DNA of 64,000 nt from Poecilobothrus nobilitatus (lineage: Eukaryota > Arthropoda > Insecta > Diptera > Dolichopodidae), in NCBI GenBank assembly GCA_947095535.1, contig OX352774.1, positions 31,388,496 to 31,452,495 of the forward strand, in the 5' to 3' direction. The translations under genes were made by a program, and so were the position numbers. Every line of letters begins with the position of its first letter. Within the stretch, counting starts at the first letter, position 1. The notes under the pieces were generated by a model that saw nothing but the letters and a program-made list of their open reading frames with translations, did no database searches and was not told the origin of the DNA. Shown here piece after piece: positions 24,868 to 35,646 of this stretch.

Positions 24868-25385
24868 TTGGTTGTGCTGGTGCAGCGGGTTCGGGTAGCT
24901 GCCATACAACTTCTCCGTTTAAATGAGAATAACTCAGTGTTTATTGAAGCTACGAATCTGAAATTTAGTAAAGAGGTGTCGAGTTACATGCCAACAACTT
25001 TTGTAAAATTTGGTTGGTCTAGAGCAGCCGGTTCAGACTTCTTGCACCTCTTGGAACCTAATGAAGCTAGGCGTCTGAAATTTTGCAAATGATGATCAAG
25101 TTTTATGGCAACAACTTTTGTAAAATTTGGTTGTGGTGGTGCGGCGGGTTCGGGTAGCTGCCATACAACTTCTCCGTTTAAATGAGAATAACTCAGTGTT
25201 TATTGAAGCTACGAATCTGAAATTTAGTAAAGAGGTGTCGAGTTACATGCCAACAACTTTTGTAAAATTTGTTTGGCCTAGAACAGCCGGTTCAGGCTTC
25301 TTGCACCTCTTGGAAGTTAATAAAGCTAGGCGTCTGAAATCTTGCAAATGATGATCAAGTTTTATGGCAACAACTTCTACAAAAT
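24868..25385 (+). repeat. 259-bp tandem repeat, two units
   Basis: Matching blocks beginning near GGTTGTGCTGGTGCAGCGGG (24868) and GGTTGTGGTGGTGCGGCGGG (25127) are exactly 259 bp apart and nearly identical throughout, including TAGCTGCCATACAACTTCTC. A partial, more diverged unit of the same kind recurs at about 26985-27120, after the 307-bp array. Confidence 0.9.
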
Positions 25386-25454
25386 TTGGTTGTGCTGGTG
25401 GGACGGGTTCGGGTAGCTGCCATACAAAATCCCTTTTTAAATGAAAAGAACTCA

Positions 25455-26988
25455 GTGTCCGTCCGCACGATAACTCAAAAAATAGAGGAGCTAGGAGGCT
25501 GAAAATTTTTTTACGTCACTTTTGTAAAATTGTTAGTTTTGCTATTTAACTCCAGCATTCTCTGTCCCCGGGTTCGGGTAGCTGCCATACAACGTCTTTC
25601 TTTAAATAGAAATAACCCAGTGTCTGTTCAATCTAGGTATCTGAAATTTTGCGAATGATGATCAAGTTTTATGGCAACAACTTCTGCAAAATTTGGTTGT
25701 GGTGGTGTGACGGGTTCGGGTAGCTGCCATACAAAATCTCTTTTTAAATGAAAGAACTCAGTGTCCGTCCGCACTATAACTCAAAAAATAGAGGAGCTAG
25801 GAGGCTGAAAATTTTTTTACGTTACTTTTGTAAAATTGTTAGTTTTGCTATTTAACTCCAGCATTTTCGGCCGCCGGGTTCGAGTAGCTGCCATACAACG
25901 TCTTTCTTTAAATGGAAATAACCCAGTGTCTGTTCAATCTAGGTATCTGCAATTTTGCGAATGATGATCAAGTTTTATGGCAACAACTTCTGCAAAATTT
26001 GGTTGTGGTGGTGTGACGGGTTCGGGTAGCTGCCATACAAAATCTTTTTTTAAATTAAAAGAACTCAGTGTCCGTCCGCACGATAACTCAAAAAATAGAG
26101 GAGCTAGGAGGCTGAAAATTTTTTTACGTCACTTTTGTAAAATTGTTAGTTTTGCTATTTAACTCCAGCATTTTCTGTCCCCGGGTTCGGGTAGCTGCCA
26201 TACAACGTCTTTCTTTAAATAGAAATAACCCAGTGTCTGTTCAATTTAGGTATCTGAAATTTTGCGAATGATGATCAAGTTTTATGGCAACAATTTCTGC
26301 AAAATTTGGTTCTGGTGGTGTGACGGGTTCGGGTAGCTGCCATACAAAATCTCTTTTTAAATGAAAGAACTCAGTGTCCGTCCGCACTATAACTCAAAAA
26401 ATAGAGGAGCTAGGAGACTGAAAATTTTTTTACGTTACTTTTGTAAAATTGTTAGTTTTGCTATTTAACTCCAGCATTTTCGGCCGCCGGGTTCGAGTAG
26501 CTGCCATACAACGTCTTTCTTTAAATGGAAATAACCCAGTGTCTGTTCAATCTAGGTATCTGCAATTTTGCGAATGATGATCAAGTTTTATGGCAACAAC
26601 TTCTGCAAAATTTGGTTGTGGTGGTACGACGGGTTCGGGTAGCTGCCATACAACTTCTCTTTTTAAATGAAAATAACTCAGTGTCCGTCCGCACGATAAC
26701 TCAAAAAATAAAGGAGTTAGGAAGCTGAAATTTTGTTTACGTCACTTTTACAAAATTGTTAGTTTTGCTATTTAACTCCAGCATTTTCGGCCGCCGGGTT
26801 CGAGTAGCTGCCATACAACTTCTTTCTTTAAATGGAAATAACCCAGTGTCTATTCAATCTAGGTATCTGAAATTTTGCAAATGATGATCGAGTTTTATGG
26901 CAACAACTTCTGTAAAATTTTGTTGTGATGATATGACAGGTTCGGATAGTTGCCATACAACTTCTCTTTTTAAATGAAAATAACTCAG
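25455..26988 (+). repeat. 307-bp tandem array with a ~613-bp higher-order unit
   Basis: TGTCCGTCCGCAC starts at 25455, 25762, 26069, 26375 and 26682, giving periods of 307, 307, 306 and 307. Units 1 and 3 share TCTGTCCCCGGG, GCACGATAAC and TATCTGAAATT. Units 2 and 4 share TCGGCCGCCGGG, GCACTATAAC and TATCTGCAATT. The array therefore grew by duplication of a two-unit block. Unit 5 is mixed and more diverged. Non-coding; short frames recur because the repeat recurs. Confidence 0.92.
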
Positions 26989-27247
26989 TGTCTATTGAAG
27001 CTAGCTATCTGAAATTTAGTGAAAAAGTGTCGAGTTGCATGCCAAAAACTTTTGTAAAATTTGAATGGTCTAAAGCAGCCGGTTCCGGCTTTTTGCATTT
27101 CTTGGAACTTAATGAAGCTAGGCGCAATAGATTCGGGTAGCTATCATACAACTCCACAATTTACATAAATATATCTCTGTAGTTCGGTACTAAAACTCTG
27201 AATGTTTTTAAAAGATGATCAAGTTTTATAGAAACAGGATATATTAC

Positions 27248-27285
27248 GTTCATACGGGTATCCCAGAGTTGACACAGTCTACTCT
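27248..27285 (+). repeat. 3' subterminal inverted repeat and terminal hairpin
   Basis: GTTCATACGGGTATC (27248-27262) is the inverse of the element's first 15 bases. AGAGTTGAC (27265-27273) pairs with GTCTACTCT (27277-27285) across an ACA loop. The element ends 16 bases later at TTCCTCG before poly-T. In Helentron/HINE elements such a hairpin is thought to act in termination of rolling-circle transposition. Confidence 0.8.
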
Positions 27286-27301
27286 ACTGCACTCTTCCTC
27301 G

Positions 27302-28142
27302 TTTTTTTTGAAATTCCTTACGAATGAAACAACAACGCCTCCAAAAGCGCATTTTTAAAAATTCCAAAAAAAACCTTAACAAAAAAAAAATAGTTTTGAT
27401 TTACCCATAATAGCCGATCAAATTTATCATTCCGAAATCCAAATTTGTCACAATTTACAATTCACAGTAGCCAAAATTTTAAGAAGATTTAATCAGAATA
27501 CAGATGCACCAACATAAATTTTTTTTTTTTTTTGATTTATGCATTAAGCCCACATTTTATTCAAATCAAACAAACACTCAACACTGCAGGTCTTCTTTAT
27601 AATAAAATTTAACATGAATTCTCCAACACCATCACTACTCATCATAATCGTAAATTTCATAAAGAATACAAAAATTTTTGAAACCATATGAATTTTTAAT
27701 AGATAGTCTGCCAGTATCTATTAATCATTTCAGAATCCAAAAAGAAAACAAAATTTAAATATTCCCACAACGAAAAAAAAAAAAAAATAACTATTAAAAA
27801 TCTTTTTCTTCAACAACATGAACAAGAACAATATTCATATGAAGTTAATTTGTATGCAATCGCATTCAGTTGTTAAGATTTATGACTTTCTTTAAACGAA
27901 AAATTACTTAAAGATATTTCGGAAAAAAAAATAAATAAAAATGGAAATAAAAAAATTAAAAGAATGAAAGGTAGACAAATAGAAGACGTACTTTTAATAT
28001 TAAAATATAAAAATGCAGTTTTGAGTAATTTTAAGACTAAGTATGTCCATGTTCGGCATGGTGTCATAATTCCAAAAAAAATAAAAAATTTTACAGTTAC
28101 AAAATTTCAAACAATTAAAAAAATTAATTGAAAAAAAAATTA
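27302..28142. other. A/T-rich interval, no gene seen
   Basis: Mostly A-rich DNA. At 28064-28080 the sequence GGTGTCATAATTCC matches the outer edge of the MITE-like copy at 56.48 kb (reverse orientation), so the true outer limit of the next element may extend to about 28060. Confidence 0.5.
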
Positions 28143-28703
28143 CCTTTGGTATATGGAGGATTGGGTACAAAATTCCGGAAAAAAAAAAATCCATTTCCAA
28201 AATACCATTTACATAATTCGAAAACAAAATCTAGAAAATAAAATTCCAAAAAAAAAATTTCACTAAATTAAAAAGGTAAATTTTAGAGTTTAGCGAAACT
28301 AGCCCCGCACTATTTTAAGTTTTTAGTTTTTAAATAATATGTATCTAAAAGAGATATTTGGAGCGGTCTTCTACTTTGTTATCAGGGTTATACAATTTTT
28401 TCAAAATTTATTTATTTTTTTTTAATGCATTTTACTGCCACATAAATGTGGACAGGAAATTACACAGCCTTTTCTGTTCAGGCGTGGCTGTAAACCCACA
28501 CTCCCTCGGTATTTACAGTGTATTTTATACGCTCTTACCCACTAGGCCACAGTGGGTAAGAAGAGTGGGTTTTTTTTGGTGGTTTTTTTTTTTGGAATTT
28601 TTTTTCTGGAATGTTTTTTGGAATTATGTAAAATTGGTACTCTCGAAATAGAATTTTTTTTTTTGAGGATTTTGTATTCAATCCTCCATGTTCTATACCA
28701 AAG
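28143..28703 (+). mobile_element. MITE-like inverted-repeat element, copy X, interrupted by a SINE
   Basis: The left end CCTTTGGTATATGGAGGATT, then TACAAAATTCC, poly-A and CATTTACATAATTC, is mirrored at the right end: the reverse complement from 28703 reads CTTTGGTATAGAACATGGAG, then TACAAAATCC, poly-A and TTTTACATAATTCC. These are long diverged terminal inverted repeats. The core (GAGTTTAGCGAAACTAGCC, GCACTATTTTAAG, AATAATATGTATCTAAAAGA, GATATTTGGAGCGGTCTTCT) matches 55981-56480 on the opposite strand. A SINE sits inside at about 28415-28552. It encodes nothing recognisable, and no clean target-site duplication was seen. Confidence 0.68.
28415..28552 (-). mobile_element. tRNA-derived SINE, copy 2, internally deleted, nested in copy X
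   Basis: On the minus strand: GTGGCCTAGTGGGTAAGAGC, then GTATAAAATACACTG, GAGGGAGTGTGGGTTTACAG, CCACGCCTGAACAG, the palindrome CCACATTTATGTGG (28438-28451) and an A-rich tail. Compared with copies 1 and 3 it lacks the end of the B box and the ACGTCGTAAGA...TTACGACA segment, joining GTGGGTTT directly to ACAGCCACGCC. An extra GTGGGTAAGA (plus strand) lies just outside its head. Confidence 0.85.
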
Positions 28704-31700
28704 CTGATTATTACTTAAAATTTTTGAACTTCCTCTTATAATTTTATTAAAGAAAATTGTTATATTCACAATAGCTAATTGAAACGAAATTATTCATACC
28801 TGTAATACCATTAATACCAATAATTCATATCATTAATTTAAAATAGCAATATTCATTTTGGTCAATGGTCATCAATTTACGTCAACCCAAAAACCTCCAC
28901 AAAAAATATATTTAACTTCTGTCGACAATTTTTTAATCAATAGATACTCCACTGCATCTCCATACCTAATTTCCCTCTAGAGAAAAAGTTTCAAATGTAA
29001 TCATGTTATCAAGTATTGCAAATATTTCTATTGATAGAAGGTTGACCTTCTTCTTAAGTTCTAAATATCTTTAGTTAACTTTATACTTTTAGAAGAAAAA
29101 CCGTTGAAATTAGTGCATGTACTTAACCTATTATCACGCCTGTGCGGTATCATTTGAAGAAAAAGGCGAAAATCGATCAGAAATGCCTGTTCTCACTAAA
29201 ATGCTTTTTCGAATGTTTCTCCTATCATAAAAATATCTTGAAAATATCTTCTTAAATGTGAGTTATGTATATAAGATGGAAAATTCCAGGTACATATATC
29301 AAATGAACGCAAAATACATATCGAATTTGACATATAGTCCCTAGATTCAAATTGATCCCTGGAACATAAATAAAACCGAGTAAACATGTTTTTTTATAAG
29401 CTGATTGATTGCTTTTCATGCAGATTCTATTAGAAAAATAATATGTCAAGACATTTATATATAAATGAAAAACATATTGTCCAATAGCTTTAAGCACTTT
29501 AAGTGAGCATCATTTATGATGGTATTCTCAATTATATGCGAAATCAAATGAAACTGCAATGTGAAAACACAGATTGTAACTCTCGAACATTCAATGATGC
29601 TTTGGGCTTATTTAATAATTACATATTTATTTTAAATTTTAGATTTTTTTCTTTTAACTTTCTTTTTTATTTTAAAAACAACTTTCTTTTTTTATTTTCA
29701 AAAACTTCTTTTAAACTATTTTTGCACATTTTTCAATTTTAAATAATCAAATATTTTATTTTCATCAAAAATAAAACAATATTTTTATTCTTGAAAAATG
29801 AGCAGACAACCCTCGATTATATCCTAAAAAAATTTTAAATAATTATAAATTTATTTTCCATTCAACTTTTGGTTGTCAAAAATAAAACTGTTCGAATACA
29901 ATATTACTATATAATTTTAAAATCAATAATACATCATGCTCTCTAGTTTCATTTTCAATAACTATTAATTTCATATTATGACAGGAAGGTTGACATATTT
30001 TATAATCATTTCACGTTTAAAGTGTGTTCCACTTTTCTTTTATTTTCAATTCATTATACAAAAATGGGAATACAGTTTCAGGCGATTTTTACCTATACAA
30101 AATAAAAACAAAAATTTAATACTTGACATTTTATTGACACTTGAATAAAAAATAGTGATTGTTATAAATGAAAATCTGTATTCTAATAGTTGAAATTTTT
30201 AATATTGTGTATAATAAAAATTGAAAGTATTAAAAAACAATAAAGTATTTTGTTTATTCTGATAGATCTAGAATCGATTATTATATATGGCGACTGATAA
30301 TAATACCTTCTTATTTTAGGTTCTTTCATTACAATAGCATATAGTAGTCATTCACGTGTCAAATTAAAATCTACTGCATTTATGTTAATTTATTAAATGC
30401 CTCAAATTTCCTAAATATGAAATTCGTTAAAAAGCATGACATTATAATTTATTGCGTTTGCGTTACAATCTTTGAAAAATGTGTTTTTTTTTTTTCTTAT
30501 TTTTTTTTTTATCAAACACGCTTCATTTGCATATTTTTTTAGGCGGTTTTTTATTTATATATGTATATACATACTTGTATGTATGATGATTAACATTGTG
30601 GTTTTCTGTTCATTTTAATGATCGATGATTGCAAACATAATCATAAATTATGATAATGAAGTTTTCTTTTTATAGAAAATGTTTGTCAATACTTTAAAAT
30701 GTTTGTTTTTTCTTTAGTGTTTGTTTTGTATACTGGTAGATATAATATCAAAGAGAAGCGATCAACACAAATGTGTTAATTATAAATGTATTGGCGTAAT
30801 TTATTGTAAAAGATGTTAAGGCGTTAATAAGATTTGAAGAATATTGAGTACAACGAAAGTATTATTTATTGGAATTAATTTTATTGATTTTAAATTATTA
30901 TTGAATTGTATTGCTAACTATAATAAAATATAATAAATAACAAATAATGAATTTTAATAATATTTAAAATTTGTTAGATGATAATAATGATGATGATTTT
31001 AAAATCGGAACTATTGGATTTTTTGTTTTTTTTATTATTTTAATTAATGACCCACTTTTATATACAGATAGTTTACGTAATTTTTTATACAATAAAAATT
31101 TAATTTTTTATAGTAATTAAATTTGTTTGAATTGTTTTATAATAACTTACTATGAAAAAAATATATTTGAAAGAAGCCTTTCAACCTACATACATATAAA
31201 GTATTTGATGACATTTTTGAAGTTCTGAATATTTGAATCTTTCTTAACATTTTATATAGGTTATTAGATCAAAACGATTGGGAGGAAAGATGGGATAAAT
31301 ATGTGAGATTATAAAACAGAAAAAATTGAAAATCATTCAATTATAATTTTTAATGATTAGAAAGGTTTTTAAATAGTCGACTTATTAGTATTTTTAAGCC
31401 TGATTTTAACATTTTTTTTCTATTCTATTTTCTCTTTTTTGCTGCAACAATTACATATTCTTTTCATCAATTAGATAACTTTTGCCTGTTATTTCAAGGT
31501 CTTTCAGGGTTTAACTTTCTTTTGTTATTTTCAGAAAAAATTCTTTTGAGTTTCACAAATTTTAACTTTGTGTTTTTGCTGTTAATCTGTTTAATGATTG
31601 TTTTAATTTTCTAGTTAACATCAATTTCAAGGAAACTGTAATTCCTTAAATATATAACACCTACAATCAATGTAATATAGGAGACTAATATAGGAGAACT

Positions 31701-32879
31701 TATAAAGTCTAATATTTTTCATCATAATAAGCTTAAAAAATTAATGTGATATTATACCTTTTAATGTCAACTTTATCCCCATCTTTAAATTATCAATTAT
31801 TTCTTGGGTTTCCTTCATAAATAAATTCTTCATGCTTTATACCCTCATAAATTAAAATTTACATGATGAACAATTTGACTTTTTTCTTTTTGTTGAAAAT
31901 ATTTTTATTTAAAATTTAATAATCAGCTCAGCATTACAAATGTTTAACTTTAAATTGTTATAAGTACAATATATTAAAATTAAAATACCAGGGCTAACTT
32001 TTATTATTATAGAAATTTTCTTATTGAATTTTCTTGATCTTCTTTAATATGTTTTATCTCCACAAAATATCTTTATAATCCATGGAAAATCCTTTATTAA
32101 TATTTATCTTCAATTTAATAATGACATGATAAAGAGAGGAAACAAAATGATTTATGAATTATAATATTTCTGATATTTGTTCTGCACTGGTAATTTTATT
32201 CGGTTACTGAAATAAGTGATAATAATTTATATGCACTACCAAATTCAACACGAAATTTCGGTTTATTTAAAAAAAAAAGAAAAAAAAAAAAACAAAAACA
32301 ATTTTAAGATTTTTCTTATTATAACGAAAATTAAGTATTATTGAAATGGACCAGTCTCAGGTCATTGTAATATATCATTTATGTACTAGACATTTAATGG
32401 ATTAATTTTCATTTAAAACAGTCTACAAAATTAATTTAAATGAATGCTTTTAATTAAAATTACTAAAAATGTTTTTGAAATGTTTATTATTAAATCACGC
32501 GATATCTTCAATAAATAATTTATATCATTAAACATGAAGGAAAAGTTTTTAACGCTAATCGTACATCAATAAATTATTAGATGCTTACTTATTTTGAATT
32601 CTGTCGGTATTGTTTGACAAAAAAAAAAAACTATTATTGGTTTGATTTTAGCTATTTTTAAGTCTTTGAACCAAAAAAAAAAACCATTAAACCAAACCAT
32701 TAACTGTAAAAGCATAGAGTGATCGACAATTGAAAATAAAATGATAGTAAAAACTTCGTTGTAAGTAAATTATTTTTTCAAAATAAACACTAAATTCACT
32801 AATACTAATTGCACAACATTAAAACGAATATTTTGTTAAAAACAGGCTCAATATCTTATCATCCAATTTGACATAATTC
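28704..32879. other. Long A/T-rich interval, no gene seen
   Basis: Contains a more complex patch around 29090-29360 (for example TATCACGCCTGTGCGGTATC) with no recognisable protein, then A/T-rich DNA with poly-T and poly-A runs. Short frames at 29196-29497 and 29503-29742 have no known domain. Confidence 0.5.
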
Positions 32880-33075
32880 AAAATTTTTTTTAAATCCCTT
32901 TTTCCCAAAAATCCTTCTCACATCTCTATTTAATAAACCAAACAGGACTTTTGCATTAAAGACCCCGACCTAAACTTTGCTTTAAGAGAGAATGGTTTTG
33001 TTTGGTTAAAGTCTAAAACTATCACGTGTAATTCTTCTGGATGTCTTTTGAAATTTTGCACCGAGCCTCGTTAAC
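32880..33075 (+). mobile_element. LINE 3'-end fragment, copy c
   Basis: Order of motifs matches the LINE tails at 57.2 and 58.6 kb: AAATCCCTTTTTCCCAAAAA, TCACATCTCTATTTAATAAA, ACCAAACAGGACTTTTGCAT, then TTTGCTTTAAGAGAGAATGG, TTTGGTTAAAGTCTAAAAC and GGATGTCTTTTGAAATTTTG, CGAGCCTCG. Diverged and 5'-truncated, without coding sequence. Confidence 0.55.
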
Positions 33076-34777
33076 AAAACAAAAACGGGACTTATGGTTT
33101 ACCATTTATAACCTGTATCTTCTTAACTAACGGTAATTCCCCATTTATGTAATTTCCTCTAATTTTATGATTTCAAAATGCTTTTTTCATTTTTGTATTC
33201 AAAAAATAATATTTATACCAAGCTTTAGATGATTCACAAAATAATAGTTTATTGGAATAAGTAAAATTTCAACAATTTTTGGATTTGTCTTTTTCTAAAT
33301 CTTTGATATATCAACCAGTCTATACGGAGCACTATCAACTTTCAATAAAGTTTAATGTCGAAATATTTTTCTTAGAATGATGTCATAAAAAAACAAAAGA
33401 CAATATTAGATCCAAAATATAATCCGTGCTTTTTTTAATTTATCCTCAAATTCAATTGACAGCGACAAAGTAAAATTAATAATATAATAATAATAATTGA
33501 AACCAAAAACTTCGCATTAATGCGTTTATTTACTCTTCTCCCCATAATATTCTAAAAACAAAGCAAAAAAACAACAAAATAAAAACTTTTGAGTTTTCCA
33601 CAAAACAAACAAAAATTTTAAACTAAAAATAGATTTAAGAAAAAAACTCTGGTGTTATTTCTTTACGCTCTAATTGACCGTGACCAATTTGAAAGATTCT
33701 AAAGAATTAATATTGCTCCGGCTGAATAAATTTAAATATTATGTATATATGTAAAATAATATACATTTTTTTTTTAAATAGAGTTGTAACAATTAAAGTA
33801 CTGAAGTATAAAAGGGAAAAAAAATATTAAAATTTTCTTTTCAACTAAACAAATAATAAAATTGAAAATATGAAAAAATTAATGTAAAAAAAAAAGCGCC
33901 GCACCTCTGAATAAGACTTTTAACTTTCGAAAAAAAAAAAAAAAATTCATTATCATAAAAGAAAATTTTCTCCGAAAAGGTCAATGGCCCGCAAAATGAA
34001 ATGTATTTTCATTTTATATACCATTCAAAATTCAATTCTAATCTTTGTTTTGTTATTTTTTTTTTTTTTTTTGTTTTTATTAAATTTTATGCCTGTGCGA
34101 AAAGAATTGAAACTAAAAAAAATCCTTCAAGTATCACTAAGTATCTTGATAAGATTTCGAAAATTTTCTTAGAAATTGCGGCATATTATTTGAGGATGGC
34201 TGCATCTAAGCGATAATAGATATTTATTATGGTGAACCGATTTTTCTAAAAATAAATAGATAATAACCCCAAAAAAAAAAAAAAAATGGAGGTGAGAAAT
34301 TTTTTCTTATTTTTTTTTTTTTTTTTATTGTTAATATAATTGAGAACACATGGAACTTAATATAAGACCTTTTATACTAAGTTTTTATTTTGTTTTTTTG
34401 TTGGAATTTAGGAAGATGCTTTCATGCTGGTATAATTATTAAAACACTTTTAACACTTTCACGCATTTTATATACATATCTAATAAAAACCGGGTGGGAT
34501 AAAAAAAAAATGTACTTTTGAAAAGTCATAACATAAATATAATTTTAAAATGTTCTGTAAATTTGCAAATCATTAATATCTTCAATTGAATAAGATATTA
34601 ATATCATCATCATCTTCATTATTAGCTTGCATCGCAGTCTTAATAGAAAATTTTTATCGTGTCGTTTTGTAAAAAAAAAAAATGAAATTATTATTTTCCC
34701 GCTGTAAAGTTCATTGTTAATTTGTTTTGCTATTAAACAGAAATAAAATTATGAAATGAATGCTTCAAAAGAATAAA
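33076..34777. other. A/T-rich interval, no gene seen
   Basis: Poly-A and poly-T runs (33930-33944, 34061-34072, 34270-34286, 34310-34326) dominate. Two overlapping frames at 33984-34216 are hydrophobic because of the poly-T tract; no domain is seen. Confidence 0.5.
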
Positions 34778-34790
34778 CGAGGAAGAGTGT

Positions 34791-34811
34791 AGAGTTGATA
34801 GTATCAACTCT
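34791..34811. repeat. 3'-terminal perfect palindrome (hairpin) of the 0.85-kb element
   Basis: AGAGTTGATA (34791-34800) and TATCAACTCT (34802-34811) pair perfectly around a single G, a 10-bp stem. The equivalents at 27265-27285 and 39177-39197 begin with the same AGAGTTGA. Confidence 0.9.
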
Positions 34812-35065
34812 AAGATACCTGCACAAAGATAAAATGTGCAGTTTTTATAAAATTTAATCGACTGCAATTATTACAAAATTTCAGATATCTGACTTAATTA
34901 AGTACCAAGATGAATTTATGTAAATTTTGGAGTTGTATAACAGCTATATTCAAAGCATTGTGCTAAACCTACCATATTTTACAAATTTTGTTGTCATATT
35001 ACAGGATTGTCTTTTACAAAATAGCTAAATTAAGTGCGAAAATATGAAGATATACATATATAGGT

Positions 35066-35145
35066 GGTCATATGTCATTGGCATTGGTCATAGGCCATTG
35101 GCATTGGTCATAGGCCATTGGCATTGGTCATAGGCCATTGGCATA
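35066..35145 (+). repeat. 20-bp minisatellite, four units
   Basis: GGTCATAGGCCATTGGCATT repeats with exact 20-bp spacing at 35066, 35086, 35106 and 35126. The first has TATGTCATT and the last ends CATA. A degenerate extension (ATAGGTCATCGGCAT) runs to about 35165. It forms the core of the 0.85-kb HINE-like element. Confidence 0.95.
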
Positions 35146-35630
35146 GGCGGATAGGTCATCGGCATACAATTTAGCTTATTTTGACCTACCTTATAAAAGC
35201 ACTGAGTTAAAACAAAAGTATGACAGCTATCTAAACCTGTTGACTTAGACTAGCAAAATTTTTTAGGGGTCGTTGACATAAAACTTAAAACTTAAGTGCT
35301 TCTGACAATTTAATGTATCTAATTTTCATTAAACTTGAATTAAATTCATATAAAAAAAACAAGTATGTATGGCAAACAACTCCAACTTGTTGAATTTCAG
35401 AGGCAAAACTGACATTTACATAAAAACGAAATACCTAATTAAGATATTTTCTGAATTATCATGCTAATAATCGTGAACCGCATTTAGATGAATTAACTCA
35501 GAATTCAATCCCATGCAAGAATGTATATATGCCTATTTTTCCATATTTATTTAGTCTCCGTTAAGATGTTATAAACGTAGTGACAAATTAGTTATACTCT
35601 TGAACTATAATCGTACGGGTATACAAACAA

Positions 35631-35646
35631 TATATATATATATATA
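35631..35646. repeat. (TA)8 microsatellite
   Basis: Eight TA units lie just outside the 5' end of the HINE-like element. Confidence 0.9.

Larger units (their letters stand above)
24470..27301 (+). mobile_element. HINE/DINE-1-like non-autonomous element, 2.8 kb, with expanded core
   Basis: The 5' end is TATACCCGTATGAAC (24470-24484). Its reverse complement recurs near the 3' end as GTTCATACGGGTATC (27248-27262), 14 of 15 matching: subterminal inverted repeats. After the 3' copy comes a hairpin, AGAGTTGAC-ACA-GTCTACTCT (27265-27285, 8 of 9 pairs), then ACTGCACTCTTCCTCG and poly-T. A (GTCC) microsatellite lies at 24608-24640. This order (5' subTIR, microsatellite, tandem core, 3' subTIR, hairpin) is the published architecture of HINEs, which include fly DINE-1/INE-1, non-autonomous relatives of Helentrons. 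The recurring TAGCTGCCATACAAC also resembles INE-1 sequence, from memory. The core is expanded into 259-bp and 307-bp tandem repeats. The frames within it are repeat artefacts. Elements at 34.8-35.6 and 37.5-39.2 kb share both ends. Confidence 0.83.
34778..35623 (-). mobile_element. HINE/DINE-1-like non-autonomous element, 0.85 kb
   Basis: On the minus strand it begins TATACCCGTACGATTATAGT at 35623, followed by CAAGAGTATAACTAATTTGT, GTTTATAACATCTTAACGGA, which parallels the starts at 24470 and 37547. Its 3' end reads GGTATCTTAGAGTTGATA, a 21-bp palindrome (34791-34811), then CACTCTTCCTCG at 34778 and T-rich flank. The 3' subterminal repeat (GATACCTGCAC on the plus strand) is eroded. A 20-bp minisatellite at 35066-35145 takes the place of the long core of the 2.8-kb element. 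No (GTCC)n remains. Non-coding. Confidence 0.8.

Noticed and set aside
24868..25351. Two similar 74-codon frames as a duplicated small gene
   Set aside because: They recur because the DNA unit recurs every 259 bp. They lie inside a non-autonomous element and show no signs of coding constraint.
25455..26988. Regular repeats as a CRISPR array
   Set aside because: The units are 307 bp, nearly identical throughout and without unique spacers, and the sequence is eukaryotic. They are tandem repeats inside a mobile element.
29252..29497. Frame with repeated YVPGI motifs as a possible repeat protein
   Set aside because: The motif reflects a short local DNA repeat, the overlapping frame also reads open, and no family is recognised.
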